Counted from the stretch's first letter, positions 13,040 to 24,256 are shown. The stretch is DNA of 64,000 bases from Callorhinus ursinus (GCF_003265705.1 NW_020312968.1:4711184-4775183), one strand, 5' to 3'. Translations and numbers: made by a program. The notes: generated by a model from the sequence alone, not told the origin.

Positions 13040-14080
13040 CTTTACCAAGCTCGGGATTTGCACAGCCGCTCCCCACCCCTCGGCAAACAAGGTCACGCCC
13101 TCCGGGGGACCAAGCCACTGGGCCTTTAATAAAGCCGCGGCCGCTTTCCCGCCTCCCCCCCCCCGCCTCCGCCACAACCCCCGAGCGCGCACTTCCGGCC
13201 GCGGGGGCGTTCGGGAGCGCGCCTCGCGAGTCTCCACCAACCAGCGGCTCCGCCTGCCCGGCGCGAGTACGCGCGCGCACATTTATGCGCAGGTTCGAAT
13301 CTCCGCCGCTTCGCGGTAGCTCCCCAACGTCCGGCAGTACCTCGGCCGCAGTGAGGGCAGCGCGCGCGGGCTGCGCCGGGCCCGGCCGCCCCACCCACTC
13401 CGCCCGCCCCAACTGCCCGCCGCCCGCTCGCCCTGAGCACGTCCTCGCCTGCCCTCGCGCGCTCCGCCCTCGCCCTCCGCCCCCGGAGTTATCCGCGCTC
13501 GGCCTCCCGCGCCGGGCGGGCTCCGCCCGAGGCTCCGGAGCCCATGGCCAAGCGGCGTGCGGCCGAGCCGCTGACGTTCCACGTGCCTTGGAAGCGGCTC
13601 CTGCTCTGCGACTTCCCCGAGGAGCCGCCGCCGCTCTGGATCCCGCCGCCGGGGGCCTCCCATCCCGGGCAGCCGGTCGGCGTCCCGGAGCTGCCCCGAA
13701 AGCGCAAAATCGACGCGGGGGCTATGACTGAGCCTTCCGCTTCGCCCAGCAAGCGCCGCGACGGCCAGGACAGCAGCGTTCCGGGCGGCGTGCAGCGTGA
13801 GGGCCGAGGCCTGGAGACGGGCGAGCCGCCGCAGCCGCTGCCTCCCGTGCGGCCCCCGGGGCCAGGGGAGGAGCCCCGGGGCGCCCGGCCCCCGAGGGGC
13901 GGTGGCGACGACGGGGCGGGGCGCACAGAGCCGCGGCGGGGAGACTGGGGGGCAGCACCGCGCCAGGTAGGGGCTGGGGGCTGGCTGAGCGCTCCAGAGG
14001 GCGGGCGGGGTGAGGGGATAGGGCATCACCCTTTACGCAGCCACTGCGCGCCCCGGGAGGGAACAGATTGTTCCCGTCTT
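13040..14080 (+). promoter_or_regulatory. CpG island spanning the C9orf40 promoter and exon 1
   Basis: A sharp rise in G+C and CpG density begins near 13040 and ends shortly after exon 1. It covers the presumed transcription start upstream of the ATG at 13544. I see no TATA box just upstream of the ATG, in keeping with a CpG-island promoter. The several long overlapping ORFs on both strands in this stretch arise from the GC richness and are not supported as genes. The exact start site cannot be read from the sequence. Confidence 0.8.
13544..13966 (+). CDS. C9orf40: C9orf40 ortholog, coding exon 1 (residues 1-141)
   Basis: The frame starts MAKRRAAEPLTFHVPWKRLL, which I recognise as the start of C9orf40, a small mammalian protein of unknown biochemical function. 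The exon holds exactly 141 codons and ends on CAG with a clean donor 'cag|gtaggg' at 13966/13967 (phase 0). The protein is rich in proline, glycine and arginine. Basic clusters PRKRKID (about residue 50) and SPSKRRDG (about residue 67) could act as nuclear localisation signals. There is no signal peptide, membrane segment or zinc-binding pattern. Reading through the donor would extend the frame to a stop at 14237-14239; that extension is intronic and looks unconserved. The start matches the human protein and lies in a CpG island. The ortholog assignment is strong; function is unknown. Confidence 0.93.
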
Positions 14081-14732
14081 GACTCGGGTTCATCAAGAAG
14101 CCCCAAAAGGCGAAAAGCCGGGGTCCCTGCTGCAGGAGGGACTCGGACTCCTAGGCTACACAGGAAGAGCCCCAGAGCCCTTGGCCTCTTGGCAGCGTTT
14201 GGGGAGAGAGAGTCCTGTGGGCTGAAAGCACCTGGCTAAACGAGGGGAAAACAGACCGTCCGGTGAGGTAGACGTGGGCTTGCACCTTCAGTGCCTGTCC
14301 TGTGTAAGAGGGAAGGAGTGTGGGTCGCGACAGACTTGAGCTTTCTGGAGACTTTGACCGTGAACCGCGATAGGTCTGCTCAAATGGAGAAATTTCTCGG
14401 TGCAGCGCGCCTTCCTTGGCTTAACAGTGATTTCTTCAAGAATTCGTGATAGATTTCTTTCTAAAGAGGGTGACCAATGTGGTGGCCATCACTTGGATGG
14501 CCTGCAAGCATGGGACAGCACTTTTGGTAGAGAGGAAGGCCCCTCCTCCCTATCTTGGGAAAAGGCGTTTAAAAACTCACAGGGTTAGATCGGATCCAAT
14601 GAGGAAGGACCATTGTTGAAAATTAATTTGGACCCTAAAGTAAACCGTATACTAGGATCATATATAAGAGTTCTTATTCTTTGGGGAACGAGCCTGCCCC
14701 ATCTCTGCACCTAAGAGCTGATTTGTCTAGAT

Positions 14733-14998
14733 CTGTGTTGTTCAATATGGCAGCCACTAACTGTGTGGAACAACTGAAAACTTGAAATGTGACTAGTCCA
14801 AATGGAGTTGGTGCCATAAGTGTAAAATACGCTCTAGATTTCGAAGATCTCAAAAATTTTTATATTGATGACCCATTGAAAGAACTCGGAGATACTTGGT
14901 TGAATAAAATGTATGAAAATTTACCTGTTGTACTTTTTTTAGTATGGCCACTAGAAAAATTTATGTTTGTGGCTGGCATTATATATTGGACAGCTTTG
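14733..14998 (+). mobile_element. hAT-Charlie-type nonautonomous DNA transposon, copy 1
   Basis: Begins 'ctgtgttgttcaatatggca' and ends 'tattggacagctttg', which are imperfect terminal inverted repeats. Flanked by an 8-bp duplication, gtctagat/gtctagac (14725-14732 and 14999-15006), as expected for hAT elements. Related to 17800-18093. Confidence 0.75.
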
Positions 14999-15760
14999 GT
15001 CTAGACTTAGGAATTAAAGGCTGCCTTTTGGCAGTTCTGGGTTGTCTTACCAGAAGCTTTGGGAATAGGAAGACCAAATATAGGGCTCAATTCACCAAAC
15101 TCTTCAAGCACCACATCATAGCATCCATCTCACATTTTGCCAATGTTTTAAGTATCTTATGCAGAATTTGCCTAATGCCTTGCTAGACAAAAAGTGAATT
15201 GAGGTTCCTTTGGCAGGACTTCTTGGTGAAAAACCCAATAAAATGAGAATTTGGTAGTTGGGAAGGAGCTTTTTCTGTGGTTGTGAGAAATTACCTTTGG
15301 ACAGTAACGAGGATTTCTGGATGAAATTCTAAACTGTAAATATTTCCACCCCCAGTTGTCTTGGAATTTAGAAAACGGGTTTTTTTAGACTTTTTTTTTT
15401 TCCAGGTTGCTTTTAGATGTTCAAAATCCGCTTACTTAAAACCGAATGATAGCACTTAACGTTTTGAAAACAGAATAGTTAGAATTTACAGTTACAGCAT
15501 GTGTTGCCAATGACAAACCCTAAAGTAACCCCAGAATGATAGTCATCCAGACCCATTTGATATGGAGATAACTACTGTGCACTTTGAAAACTCTTCCTCT
15601 TGAGACCATTTTGGCGCCCCACCCATATATGGACTTGTCTTTTCTACCAGAACATATTGACTGCAGTATGCCACAGCTTGATAAGAAGGAAATACGGAGG
15701 ATTTTTTAGTGGACTGACACAGACCCCTTCTTAGAATCTCTTAGACACACCAGTATCTTT

Positions 15761-15956
15761 TTTTTTTTTTTTTTAAGATTTCGTGTATTTGGCAGAGACA
15801 CAGCGAGAGAGCGAACACAAGCAGGGGGAGTGGGAGACGGAGAAGCAGGCTTCCCACTGAGCAGGGAGCCCGATGCAGGGCTCGGGCCCAGGACCCTGGG
15901 ATCCCAGCCTGAGCCGAAGGCAGACACTTAACGACTGAGCCACCCAGGGGCCCCAT
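15761..15956 (-). mobile_element. CAN SINE, subfamily A
   Basis: TSD 'acaccagtatcttt' at 15747-15760 and 15957-15970, perfect. Lies in the C9orf40 intron, antisense to the gene. Confidence 0.95.
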
Positions 15957-16763
15957 ACACCAGTATCTTTCACAGCAGTGACTACATCTGGCCGCTCTGC
16001 TTCCTAGTCACTATAGCTCCATGGCAAGGACTAAGTTTGGCCATAGGGGTACCTTCTTCACCAAGACAATCCCTATTCTTTTCTTTTGGCAAAAACCTAG
16101 GAATTCTCATGTTTCTTCCTTTTGTTAGTTTTGTTTGTGAGCTTCTTGTCTAATGCAAATTTAAGAGAGGAACATGTTTTCTCCAGCCCTCTTTCCTGCC
16201 TCCAAAGATGGAGGTTTTTTGTTTTAAGGGATTTCCAGTGAATTACCAAGATACAGGGTATAATGAAAACATGGAGAAGTTAAAAAGGCTTTTCAATTCA
16301 TGCAGTATATGTCTCCCTGGTTCCTGGCATTCGGAATGGTCCCTACTCTCACCCTTGGGATCTCATTTAGGAAAAAGTTTCTCAAAAATGTCCTTTCTAC
16401 ATTGAGGATTCAGTTTAGGCAGAATAATGATACCTTTTTTCTGTCCTACAACCTCAGAATATTTTTTGAGCTGTCTCAGATGTTTTTGTTGTTTTTTTTT
16501 CTGTTGTTTTGTTTTGGTGTTTTTAGCCAGAGAACTAAAATAAAACCAGGTATTACTTAATTAAATATTTCTGTGTTTTCTCCTGATAGTGTCACTTTAT
16601 GCAGATTCATTGCTCTGTGCTGACCTTCACTATTAGCTATTTTTAATGGAAAGTAAGAAGAAATGTTTTTTTTTCCTATTCCTAAGAAGAAAGTAATGAA
16701 TGATTCATGGGTTTCTTGGGCTATAATATCTAGCAGTATTGAGCAATTACAGTACTAATCCTT

Positions 16764-16960
16764 TTTTTTTTTTAAGATTTTTTATTTATTTATTTGAGAG
16801 AGAGAATGAGAGATAGAGAGCACAAGAGGGAAGAGGGTCAGAGGGAGAAGCAGACTCCCCGCTGAGCAGGGAGCCCGATGCGGGACTCGATCCCGGGACT
16901 CCAGGATCATGACCTGAACCGAAGGCAGTCGCTTAACCAACTGAGCCAGCCAGGCGCCCT
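16764..16960 (-). mobile_element. CAN SINE, subfamily B
   Basis: TSD 'acagtactaatcctt' at 16749-16763 and 16961-16975, perfect. Subfamily B text 'cagtcgcttaaccaactgag'. In the C9orf40 intron. Confidence 0.95.
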
Positions 16961-16995
16961 ACAGTACTAATCCTTAATTTTAAAGAGAGTCCTGG

Positions 16996-17408
16996 GGGCG
17001 CCTGGGTGGCTCAGTCGGTTTAGCGTTGGACTTGATTTTGGCTCAGGTCATGATCTCAGGGTTGTGAGATCATGGACCTAGTTGGGCTCTGTGCTGGGCA
17101 TGAAGCCTGCTTAAGATTCGTCCTCTCCCTCTGCCCCTCCCCCCCAAAATAAATAAGTAGATAGGTAGAAATATATTTTTTTTTATTTTTTTTAGGATTT
17201 TATTTATTTGAGAGAGAGAGAATGAGAGATAGAAAGCACGAGAGGGAAGAGGGTCAGAGGGAGAAGCAGACTCCTTGCTGAGCAGGGAGCCCGATGTAGG
17301 ACTCGATCCCGGGACTCCAGGATCACGACCTGAGCACGAAGGCAGTCGCTTAATCAACTGAGCCACCTAGGCGTCCCAGGTAGAAATGTATTTTTAAAAA
17401 AAAGAAAA
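16996..17408 (+). mobile_element. CAN SINE (older), split by a second SINE
   Basis: Head 'gggcgcctgggtggctcag'. The body runs to 'aaaataaataagtagatagg' near 17165 and the A-rich tail resumes at 17396-17408 after the nested SINE. Its own TSD is agagagtcctg (16984-16994) against agagagccctg (17409-17419). Confidence 0.9.
17181..17377 (-). mobile_element. CAN SINE, subfamily B, nested in a SINE tail
   Basis: Inserted into the A-rich tail of the plus-strand SINE that starts at 16996. TSD 'aggtagaaatatattttt' (17163-17180) against the copy at 17378-17395, one mismatch. Ends 'gagccacctaggcgtccc'. Confidence 0.93.
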
Positions 17409-17799
17409 AGAGAGCCCTGCATTTTACCGATGAGGAAACAGACTTAGATCAAGGTCAGAGTTAGTGGGTGGTGGAGTTATCATGCAAACCCAGGTCTATC
17501 TGGTGGCAAAGTTTGTGCTCTTAGCTTACTAGGTTACACTGATGTCATTAAAGGATCTTTTTTGGGCCCATGTTTATAAGTAGATATTTTGAACAGTAGA
17601 TTTTTTCCAAAAGGCAGAGATACAGACCCTTGTTTTTAACCCTTCTTGCTTATCAAAATGAATTTTGGGAGGGGCATCGTTTGAATTACTGCATTTTTTT
17701 TTCCCCAGTGTAAAGAAATTCCAAAGACACTCTTAATTCTCTAAGCCTTAGTGTCTAAGGCACTCAGTGTACTTCCTACTGAAATTTCCTAATAGGCTT

Positions 17800-18093
17800 G
17801 TGTGGTCCAGTAAAGTAACTAGCAACATGTGGCTATTGAGCATTGAAATGTGGCCAGTCTGAATAGTGCTGGGAGTGTAAAATACTTGCCAGATTGTGAA
17901 AACTTAGTATGACAAAAAGAATGTAAAATATTTCATTAATTTTTTAAAATATTGACTGCATGTTGAAATGATAATATTTTTGATATATCAGGTCAAATAA
18001 AATATTGTTAAGAGTAATTCCATCTGTTTCTTTTTTACTTTTTAAAATTACATACGTGGCTTTCATTATATTTCTGTTGGATAGTGGTGTTAC
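17800..18093 (+). mobile_element. hAT-Charlie-type nonautonomous DNA transposon, copy 2
   Basis: 'caacatgtggctattgagca', 'atttcattaa', 'gttgaaatgataatattt' and a terminal 'ttctgttggatagtggtg' match the same family as 14733-14998, same orientation and same intron. Limits approximate. Confidence 0.65.
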
Positions 18094-18697
18094 AGCAAAT
18101 ATGAGCCTAAAGTGAAAACACAACCGAGTAGAATAGATAATAAATACTCATCTGGGTAGGGTGTTAACCTTCAGACTGGTCACCTTGGAATCCTGTATAT
18201 AATTCCAGTGCTGCTTCCTTGCACAAAGTATTTTTGGGTTGCTTTTGAAATTCTGTGCCAATTTTGAACTTCATTGGAACATCAGCTTCACTTCATAGTA
18301 ACTTGAAACAATATTACAGCCATTCAAAGGAATCTGTTGAATTTTAAACAGGACAGTACTCACCTTGGATTTGTCAGTGTTAGTATACTGATTTAAAAGT
18401 CCTGCCATGTACCAAATATTGTATCTTTAATAAAATAATCAGTTTAAGATTTTCTTGATATTTAGCATGTTTATAGCCTAAAGTTTTTTGACAAGGCATC
18501 AAAATATTTTAGCGAATGTAAAGTTAATCCCTTAAAATACCAAACCTCAGGGGAAAGACCAAAAATAAGTTTTAGGTATGTGTGTATTCAATTGTTTCCC
18601 TCACTGAAAGGTTAAAAAAAAAAAAATTTAAGACCGTTTTCCAATGTTTTCTTTGGTTGAAAAATAGGAAAAAATTATCAAGAGGAGATGCTCCTGG

Positions 18698-18900
18698 GGG
18701 CGCCTGGGTGGCTCAGTCATTAAGCGTCTGCCTTCGGCTCAGGTCATGATCCCAGGGTCCTGGGATCGAGCCCCACATCATGCTCCCTGCTCCATTGGAA
18801 AGCCTGCTTCTCCCTCTCCCACTCCCCCTGCTTGTGTTCCCTCTCTTGCTGTGTCTCTCTCTGTCAAATAAATAAATAAAATCTTTAAAAAAAAAAAAAA
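18698..18900 (+). mobile_element. CAN SINE, subfamily A
   Basis: TSD agatgctcctgg (18686-18697) against agatgctcttgg (18901-18912). Well-preserved head and a tail 'aaataaataaataaaatctt' plus poly-A. Sense to C9orf40, in the intron near exon 2. Confidence 0.93.
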
Positions 18901-19165
18901 AGATGCTCTTGGAAGAAATTATTTTAAATTTAAACTACTAACAAAATATTTTCACAAATCCATGAATATGAAAATGCACAGATTTGACTGAGTCCATGAA
19001 GCACTTTGATTAGGCAGAATTTAAAGGTGTGTTTGTTGAGGATGCAAAGTAAAAGACCACAAAATCTTAATGTGAGTTTGCTTTTAAAACAATATTTGTT
19101 TCCTGAAAAAAAAATGACTTTCTACAAACCGTTGATGTACTTTCATCTTTCTTTTCTCCCTAAAG

Positions 19166-19324
19166 CTCAATGAAGAATTTTGGCAGTATAACACCTTCCA
19201 GTACTGGAGGAATCCTTTACCACCTATTGATCTGGCAGACATTGAAGATGTAGTTGAAGACAACCTGCCAGAAGCAACGCTTCAGGGCAAGGATGAAGTG
19301 GTTGAGATTGACATGGAGTCCTGA
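19166..19324 (+). CDS. C9orf40: C9orf40 ortholog, coding exon 2 (residues 142-193 and stop)
   Basis: After the acceptor at 19165, the phase-0 frame reads LNEEFWQYNTFQYWRNPLPP followed by an acidic tail ending DMES and TGA (19322-19324). This aromatic-then-acidic C-terminus is the most conserved part of C9orf40 as I remember it. With exon 1 it makes a 193-residue protein. The exon is short (159 bp including stop), and the codons show no frameshift or premature stop, so the gene looks functional. No catalytic motif is visible; the conserved FWQYNTFQYW block may be a binding segment, which is inference. Confidence 0.93.
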   Translation, partial: LNEEFWQYNTFQYWRNPLPPIDLADIEDVVEDNLPEATLQGKDEVVEIDMES

Positions 19325-19750
19325 CAGAGGGGCTGAAGAATAGGTTTCTTCCGAATTTGAGGAGGCACCTCTTAAGTGAATTCACATATTCTTAAGGAAA
19401 AAAGTTATTTTCCATACTTGATGTGATACCATTCCCAAACCTGGAAAATGAGGAAAAGTTGTTTTAAAGATAAATGCCTACAGTCAGTGCTGAAACTTTC
19501 AAAAGGGATTTGTCAAGGATGTAGTGCAGTTACAGGGGAAGTGTTTTATATATGTACTCTTAAAGAAAAATTTATGTTTAGACTCAATTTGAAAATACTG
19601 ATCTTATAGAAAGGAATTCTGACAGTTTTAGAAGTAGGTGGGGAACACTCAAATATTCCTCTTCTCTGTACCAAAAAGTTAATTTGTGGTACATGAAATG
19701 AATATTGTTTTATAATAACTCTTATTAATAAAATGCTTTCTAGTACATTG
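19325..19750 (+). other. C9orf40 3' UTR with polyadenylation signal
   Basis: AATAAA at 19727-19732 suggests a transcript end near 19750. A second AATAAA at 20370-20375 could serve a longer form. The region is A+T-rich and free of SINEs. The true end needs RNA data. Confidence 0.7.
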
Positions 19751-20624
19751 TATTGACTCCTCTAAGTTGAATGGATAGCTGACTGAAACATCTATGCAAA
19801 CTTAAAATGTAGGGGGTTAAAGGTGGTATAGTTTTAAAAGAACTTTCTAAATGTAAAGTAGTGAGAATTTCATTTGGGTAGCACGTTTGCATAGTTTCCA
19901 ATGTTTGATATTTGTTGGGGAATCCTAAATGGATAAAGAACAATGAGGAGCAAATAGGTGCTTCCCCCCTTTTCCTAGGATGAAAAGAAAGAAATTTAGT
20001 TGTATTTCTTAATTTCTTGGTTTTGAATTGTTTTGACGGCATGGTTTTTATTGCTTCTAACTTAAGACTTGTTCTCAACACAGACGACGCTTCAGAAACC
20101 CTTGCCTGAGCCCCACTGGAGAGACTCCCATTTAACTGAGATGGGCCTTGGTTATAGCTATTTTTTTAAGCACCAGCCCTCCTTTTCCCCAGTCCTAATG
20201 TGCAGACAACTTTGAGAACCACCAGACTAATGGTAGTTTTTCCTATTTAAAGGAGATAACTAATTTGAGATGAAGCAACTCCTCTTAATTAGCTTTGTTT
20301 TTATTTCGCTCTTTTGGTGGCTTTGTTACAACTTAAATTATTGTGTTATTACTATTTCATTGTTAAAAAAATAAAGTAAGCAGTTTGTGTTTGAGTTGAG
20401 TATCAATGATTAAGTTAATTAACTTTTGTACTACATCTAGAATGTTTTCTTTGTAATCAAGTAACTTGTCCTTGTATGTTTTTTGTTGGTGACAGTAGAT
20501 CCAAAATTCAGAAAGGGTGATAAATGCCCATGAGAGAGAAAAAAAAGCCCAATGTTTTTTATATATCTGTAGGATTTAAGTATGGGTTGACATTAATGAG
20601 AATATTCTAGAACAAAAGACATGT

Positions 20625-20870
20625 ACTGTGGTTAAGAATTAAGGCTTTGGTGTCAGACATGATTCAAAGGCTTGTACTGCCACTTTCTACTTATGTAACA
20701 TTAAGCAAGTTATTTTTCATCCTCAAGCCCCAGGTTCCTTAATTGTAAAATGAGAAACAATAAATAGTATCTACCTCAGAGAGGCTATGTTTATTGTCAA
20801 GCAATGTACTGAGTACTTTAACTGCATCTTGTTTAATTCTCATAAATAACCTTATTGTAGGTTAAAAAAA
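20625..20870 (+). mobile_element. MIR SINE
   Basis: 'taaggctttggtgtcagaca', 'gtaacattaagcaagttatt', 'ttgtaaaatgag' and 'agtatctacctcagag' appear in MIR order. Confidence 0.8.
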
Positions 20871-21039
20871 TTGAGTAAATGTGCTTTTTGTAGTTATACT
20901 TAATTCCACTTTAAGTTGCCACTAGAAATTTCAGGATAAGAATTGGAATTGAAATAACAAGGATGGCAAGCAAGTGGGGGAAGCAGTTAAATTGCTGTGG
21001 AAATAAAATGGCAAACTTTCTTTCCCCTCCTGTTTGACT

Positions 21040-21150
21040 TGAGGGTAGGAAGGGGTCTGTGTTTGTTCACTGCTCTTCCTATTGCCAGGAACAGTGCCTG
21101 TCACATAGTAGATAGTCAATAAAAATTGCATGAGCAAATTAATAAGTGTT
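21040..21150 (+). mobile_element. L2 3' end fragment
   Basis: 'aacagtgcctgtcacatagt' followed by 'agtcaataaaaattgcatga' is the standard L2 3' terminus. Confidence 0.7.
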
Positions 21151-21407
21151 CTATTAATGGGAAGGTAATGGCAACCATTTTCTAGGAACATATCACAAAG
21201 CTAGGCATTTTACCAAAGATGTTCATAAAAAAGATGTGTCAAAGAGAGCAAGTAGTAAAACATTGGAAATAGTAAAACACTGGAAACAACGTAAAAACTA
21301 AGACGTGTCCACCTAATGAACTGTAGGAGGTGGTCATCTACTTTAACGAGAAATTTCATAGGATACTACATTGCAGGTGAGTGAATAGGAGATTCAAAGA
21401 GTGCTCA

Positions 21408-21512
21408 GATGGGTTTCTGGCTGGATCAGTTGGTAGAGCTATGCAACTCTTGATCTCAGGGTTGTGAGTTCAAGCCCCACCATGAATGTTAAAGCTTACC
21501 TGGAAAAAAAAA
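21408..21512 (+). mobile_element. Short tRNA-like CAN SINE
   Basis: About 100 bp with tRNA-like pol III boxes: A-box region 'tggatcagttggtagagc' and B-box region 'gggttgtgagttcaagcccc', then a short body and poly-A. This is the older short form without the pyrimidine-rich body. A minus-strand relative lies at 38178-38288. Confidence 0.8.
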
Positions 21513-21819
21513 AAACCTCAATTTGAGTTTTTGAGCATTATGTGTCAAATAGCATACAAAATTATAAAGATTCAGGAAAAATACTTGGTATCAATATGTT
21601 GAAGGCTGAACATTTTTATATAGGTGTATATATAGTTTGGTATAAATATTTACATTTAATATATAGAATATGAGAATGTAAAGATGTGTACATACATGTG
21701 TGTGTAGAGAGAGATTTGAAATAATCCTATTCTTTTAGAAAAAATTGTTAGTGAACCTCAAGATGATTTGGCAAAATTGCGTGGTGGATAAATTAAGATG
21801 GAAATTTAAAAGAATTTTT

Positions 21820-22480
21820 TTTAAGTTGTATACACTTCACCCAGATTCCCTAATATAGCATCTTACATTAGCACAGTACAATTATGAAAATGAGGAAATT
21901 AATGTTAATATAATTCTATGATACTATTATTAGGAGTTAAGTGACTCCTTCCACTCCCATGGAAAGAGTGACTTCAGGCAACTCTTAAAAGGATATGTCA
22001 AAAAATGTACAAAATATTTTATTACCGTCCTACTAACATCTTTTTTTGGGGCCCAGGATTCAATCCAGGGTCACATTTTATATTTAGTTGTAGTATCTTC
22101 TCAGTCTCCTTTAAACCAATTCCTTGGAATTTATTTGCCTTTCATCACCTTAGTACTTTTTGTAGAGTACTGATCAGTTATTTCATAGGGTAGCTCTCAA
22201 TTTTGGTTTGTCTGATGTTTCTCATACTTACACATTTTTGGTAAGAACACCGTAGAAGTGATGGATCCTTAGTGCATCACACCAGAAGGCACTGGATGTC
22301 ACCTTGTCATTGGTGATTGTAACTTTGATTACTTGGTTAATGTGATGTTGGCCAGGTTTCTCTGTTATAAAGTTAATATCTTCTCTTACATAGTAATTAT
22401 CTTCTGGAAGATACTTTGAGACTATATAAATATCCCACTTATCATATTCTGCCCATGAATTTTAGGATATGTTGATGATT
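21820..22480 (-). mobile_element. Old L1-type (L1M) 3' region, antisense
   Basis: Text such as 'tttggtttgtctgatgtttc', 'gtgattgtaactttgattac' and 'gatactttgagactatataa' matches a common antisense old-L1 3' sequence as I remember it. No reading frame. Confidence 0.5.
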
Positions 22481-22869
22481 TTTACATGAAATACTGCTCT
22501 GGTATATGTCAAATGGTAACTTTCTATTTCCATTATCCCTCCTACATCTATTAATTGGAATTCTGTAAAGCAAGAGCTTTCTTTTCACCCCCATTTTTTA
22601 TTCAGTGATGTATAACAGTATAGATTAGTGGGCATATATTTTATTCTATGAATTATAATGCATTGCTATCATTTTGTTGTGCAAATAATCACAACAGATT
22701 TAGCCACTGGTAGGCCCTCTGAGTTGGCCCTTGCGCTCTTCCTCTTTTTTTTAACATGTTTTTTATTGTGTGAATACTGGTTAACATTGGCAGTGCACTT
22801 CTGCATTTGCAAGGTTAATGGATGGAAATTGTGCCACCTGTGCAGTGCTGTGATTTTCACTGAACAATT

Positions 22870-22995
22870 TGAGCCTTGGCATCATCTTCAGAGAACGGGG
22901 ACACTAATTAGTAACCACCTCAGAGGAGCAGAGTGGGGATGAAATGACACGATGGTTGTGCCGAACCTATAGTGGGCACTAAATATATGTATCTT
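22870..22995 (+). mobile_element. MIR-like fragment
   Basis: 'ggatgaaatgacacgatggt' and 'gtgggcactaaatatatgta' recall the MIR 3' half. Weak. Confidence 0.35.
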
Positions 22996-23209
22996 TTCCT
23001 TATAGTACATGAAAATGCACCTTTTTGCCATCTTCCTGATAGGTAGGTAGATAGACTACTAGTGATCTCTGACAATACCTGAAACTGAGGCAAACGGTAA
23101 GATTACTTTTAAAGAATTTCAACACTTACCTGGAGTCCACAGACCTAAATGATCGTGTTCTAGCAATTTCTATTTATTGGTTGCTGTATCTTGTGTCTTT
23201 TTGATACAA

Positions 23210-23755
23210 CCCTGTGGTGGAGAGAATTCTCATATGGCCCCAAGATTGCCAGACCATGGTGTATCATCCAGTCATTTGATCAATCACTGATTTAGGTACT
23301 ACTGTGAGAAATTTTTGCAGATGTAATTCAAGTCCCAAACCAGTTGATCATAAGATGAAATGCCCCATGTGGGTATGACTTAATCACATGAGCCCTTCAA
23401 ATATGGTGGAGAGCTCAGAGACAGAAGAAGTCAGTGCAAAATGTGAGAGGGATTCAATATAAGAGCAATTATGGCTTCTAAGATGAAGGGAGCCATGTGA
23501 CAAGAACCTGAGAACAGCCTCCAGAGGCTGAGAGTGAGTCCCGGCAGCCAGGCAGCAAGGAAAGAGGGACCTCAGTCCTCCAACCTCAAGGATCTGAATT
23601 TAGCCAACAACTTGAATGAACATGGAAGTGGGTTCTTCCCTGGAGCCTTTAGAGAGGAACACAGCCTGGCTGTCACCTTGATTTCAGCTTTGTGGCACTC
23701 TTAAACAGAGAACCTTGCCTGTCAAGTGGGACTTCTGACCTCCTGGACTAAACTG

Positions 23756-23805
<50 letters not shown>

Positions 23806-23860
23806 AGCTGCTAAGTTTGTGGTAATTTGTTATGCAGCAATAGAAAAGTTATATAGACTC
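23210..23860 (+). mobile_element. MLT1-like LTR (ERVL-MaLR family)
   Basis: Order of blocks: 'ccagaccatggtgtatc...' early, 'ccctggagcctttagagagg', 'gaacacagcctggc', 'acttctgacctcctggacta' and 'ctaagtttgtggtaatttgt' at the end. All are characteristic of mammalian MaLR LTRs. A (TG)n run (23757-23802) has grown in place of the usual A+T stretch before the polyadenylation end. Confidence 0.6.
23757..23802 (+). repeat. (TG)n microsatellite
   Basis: An uninterrupted run of about 23 TG units inside the MLT1-like LTR. Confidence 0.97.
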
Positions 23861-24252
23861 TATCATTTTTAGCACTTCCATACCTTTTCACACAGATGTG
23901 TTGGCACAAACATTTCTCTTGTAATATTTCTACTCTAGTCTTGGAATCATTTCTCCAAATAGCCCTGATTCTTTTACTGGGGAATGGTACTTAGAAATGA
24001 AGGTCTGGGTGCAAGATCTACTCATTGTACTGAGTATCACTGCTTCTAGATCCTCTCAGCTGACAGAACTACAAAATATATGTGTATACAACTATATGTA
24101 TTTCTTCATCTATCAGTATACTTGTGTCTACATCTATATATACTTAAAAAAAAACTTCATACTGATACTTCCAATTTCAATCCAACACCACAGTGTTGAT
24201 TATAAATTCCGTTCTCATTTTTAATTCCTTGGAAAACTAGACCTCATATCCA

Positions 24253-24256
24253 CTAT

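Larger units (their letters stand above)
13967..19165 (+). other. C9orf40 intron (5199 bp)
   Basis: A GT-AG intron in phase 0. The acceptor is 'cttttctccctaaag' at 19151-19165. It contains five CAN SINEs and two related hAT-type elements, annotated separately. No further exon is supported: the joined exons give 193 residues, close to the length I recall for the human protein. Confidence 0.85.

Noticed and set aside
12992..13440. A divergent second gene sharing the C9orf40 promoter
   Set aside because: Minus-strand ORFs here are low-complexity GC-rich frames. No recognisable first exon or donor site was found, though a non-coding divergent transcript cannot be ruled out.
13285..13731. 148-codon plus-strand ORF overlapping the C9orf40 start
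   Set aside because: A different frame from the conserved protein and of low complexity. The conserved MAKRRAAEP start at 13544 decides the gene.
13283..14029. 248-codon ORF on the minus strand across the CpG island
   Set aside because: It is a GC-rich shadow of C9orf40 exon 1, with a low-complexity Pro/Arg/Gly/Ala composition and no recognised domain or splice context.
13967..14239. Read-through extension of C9orf40 exon 1
   Set aside because: A clean donor at 13966 and the conserved exon 2 give a protein of the expected length. The extension looks like intron.
21408..21512. A true tRNA gene
   Set aside because: It has pol III A and B box-like sequence but no cloverleaf acceptor pairing that I can find, and ends in a SINE-type poly-A. 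It is a tRNA-derived SINE.
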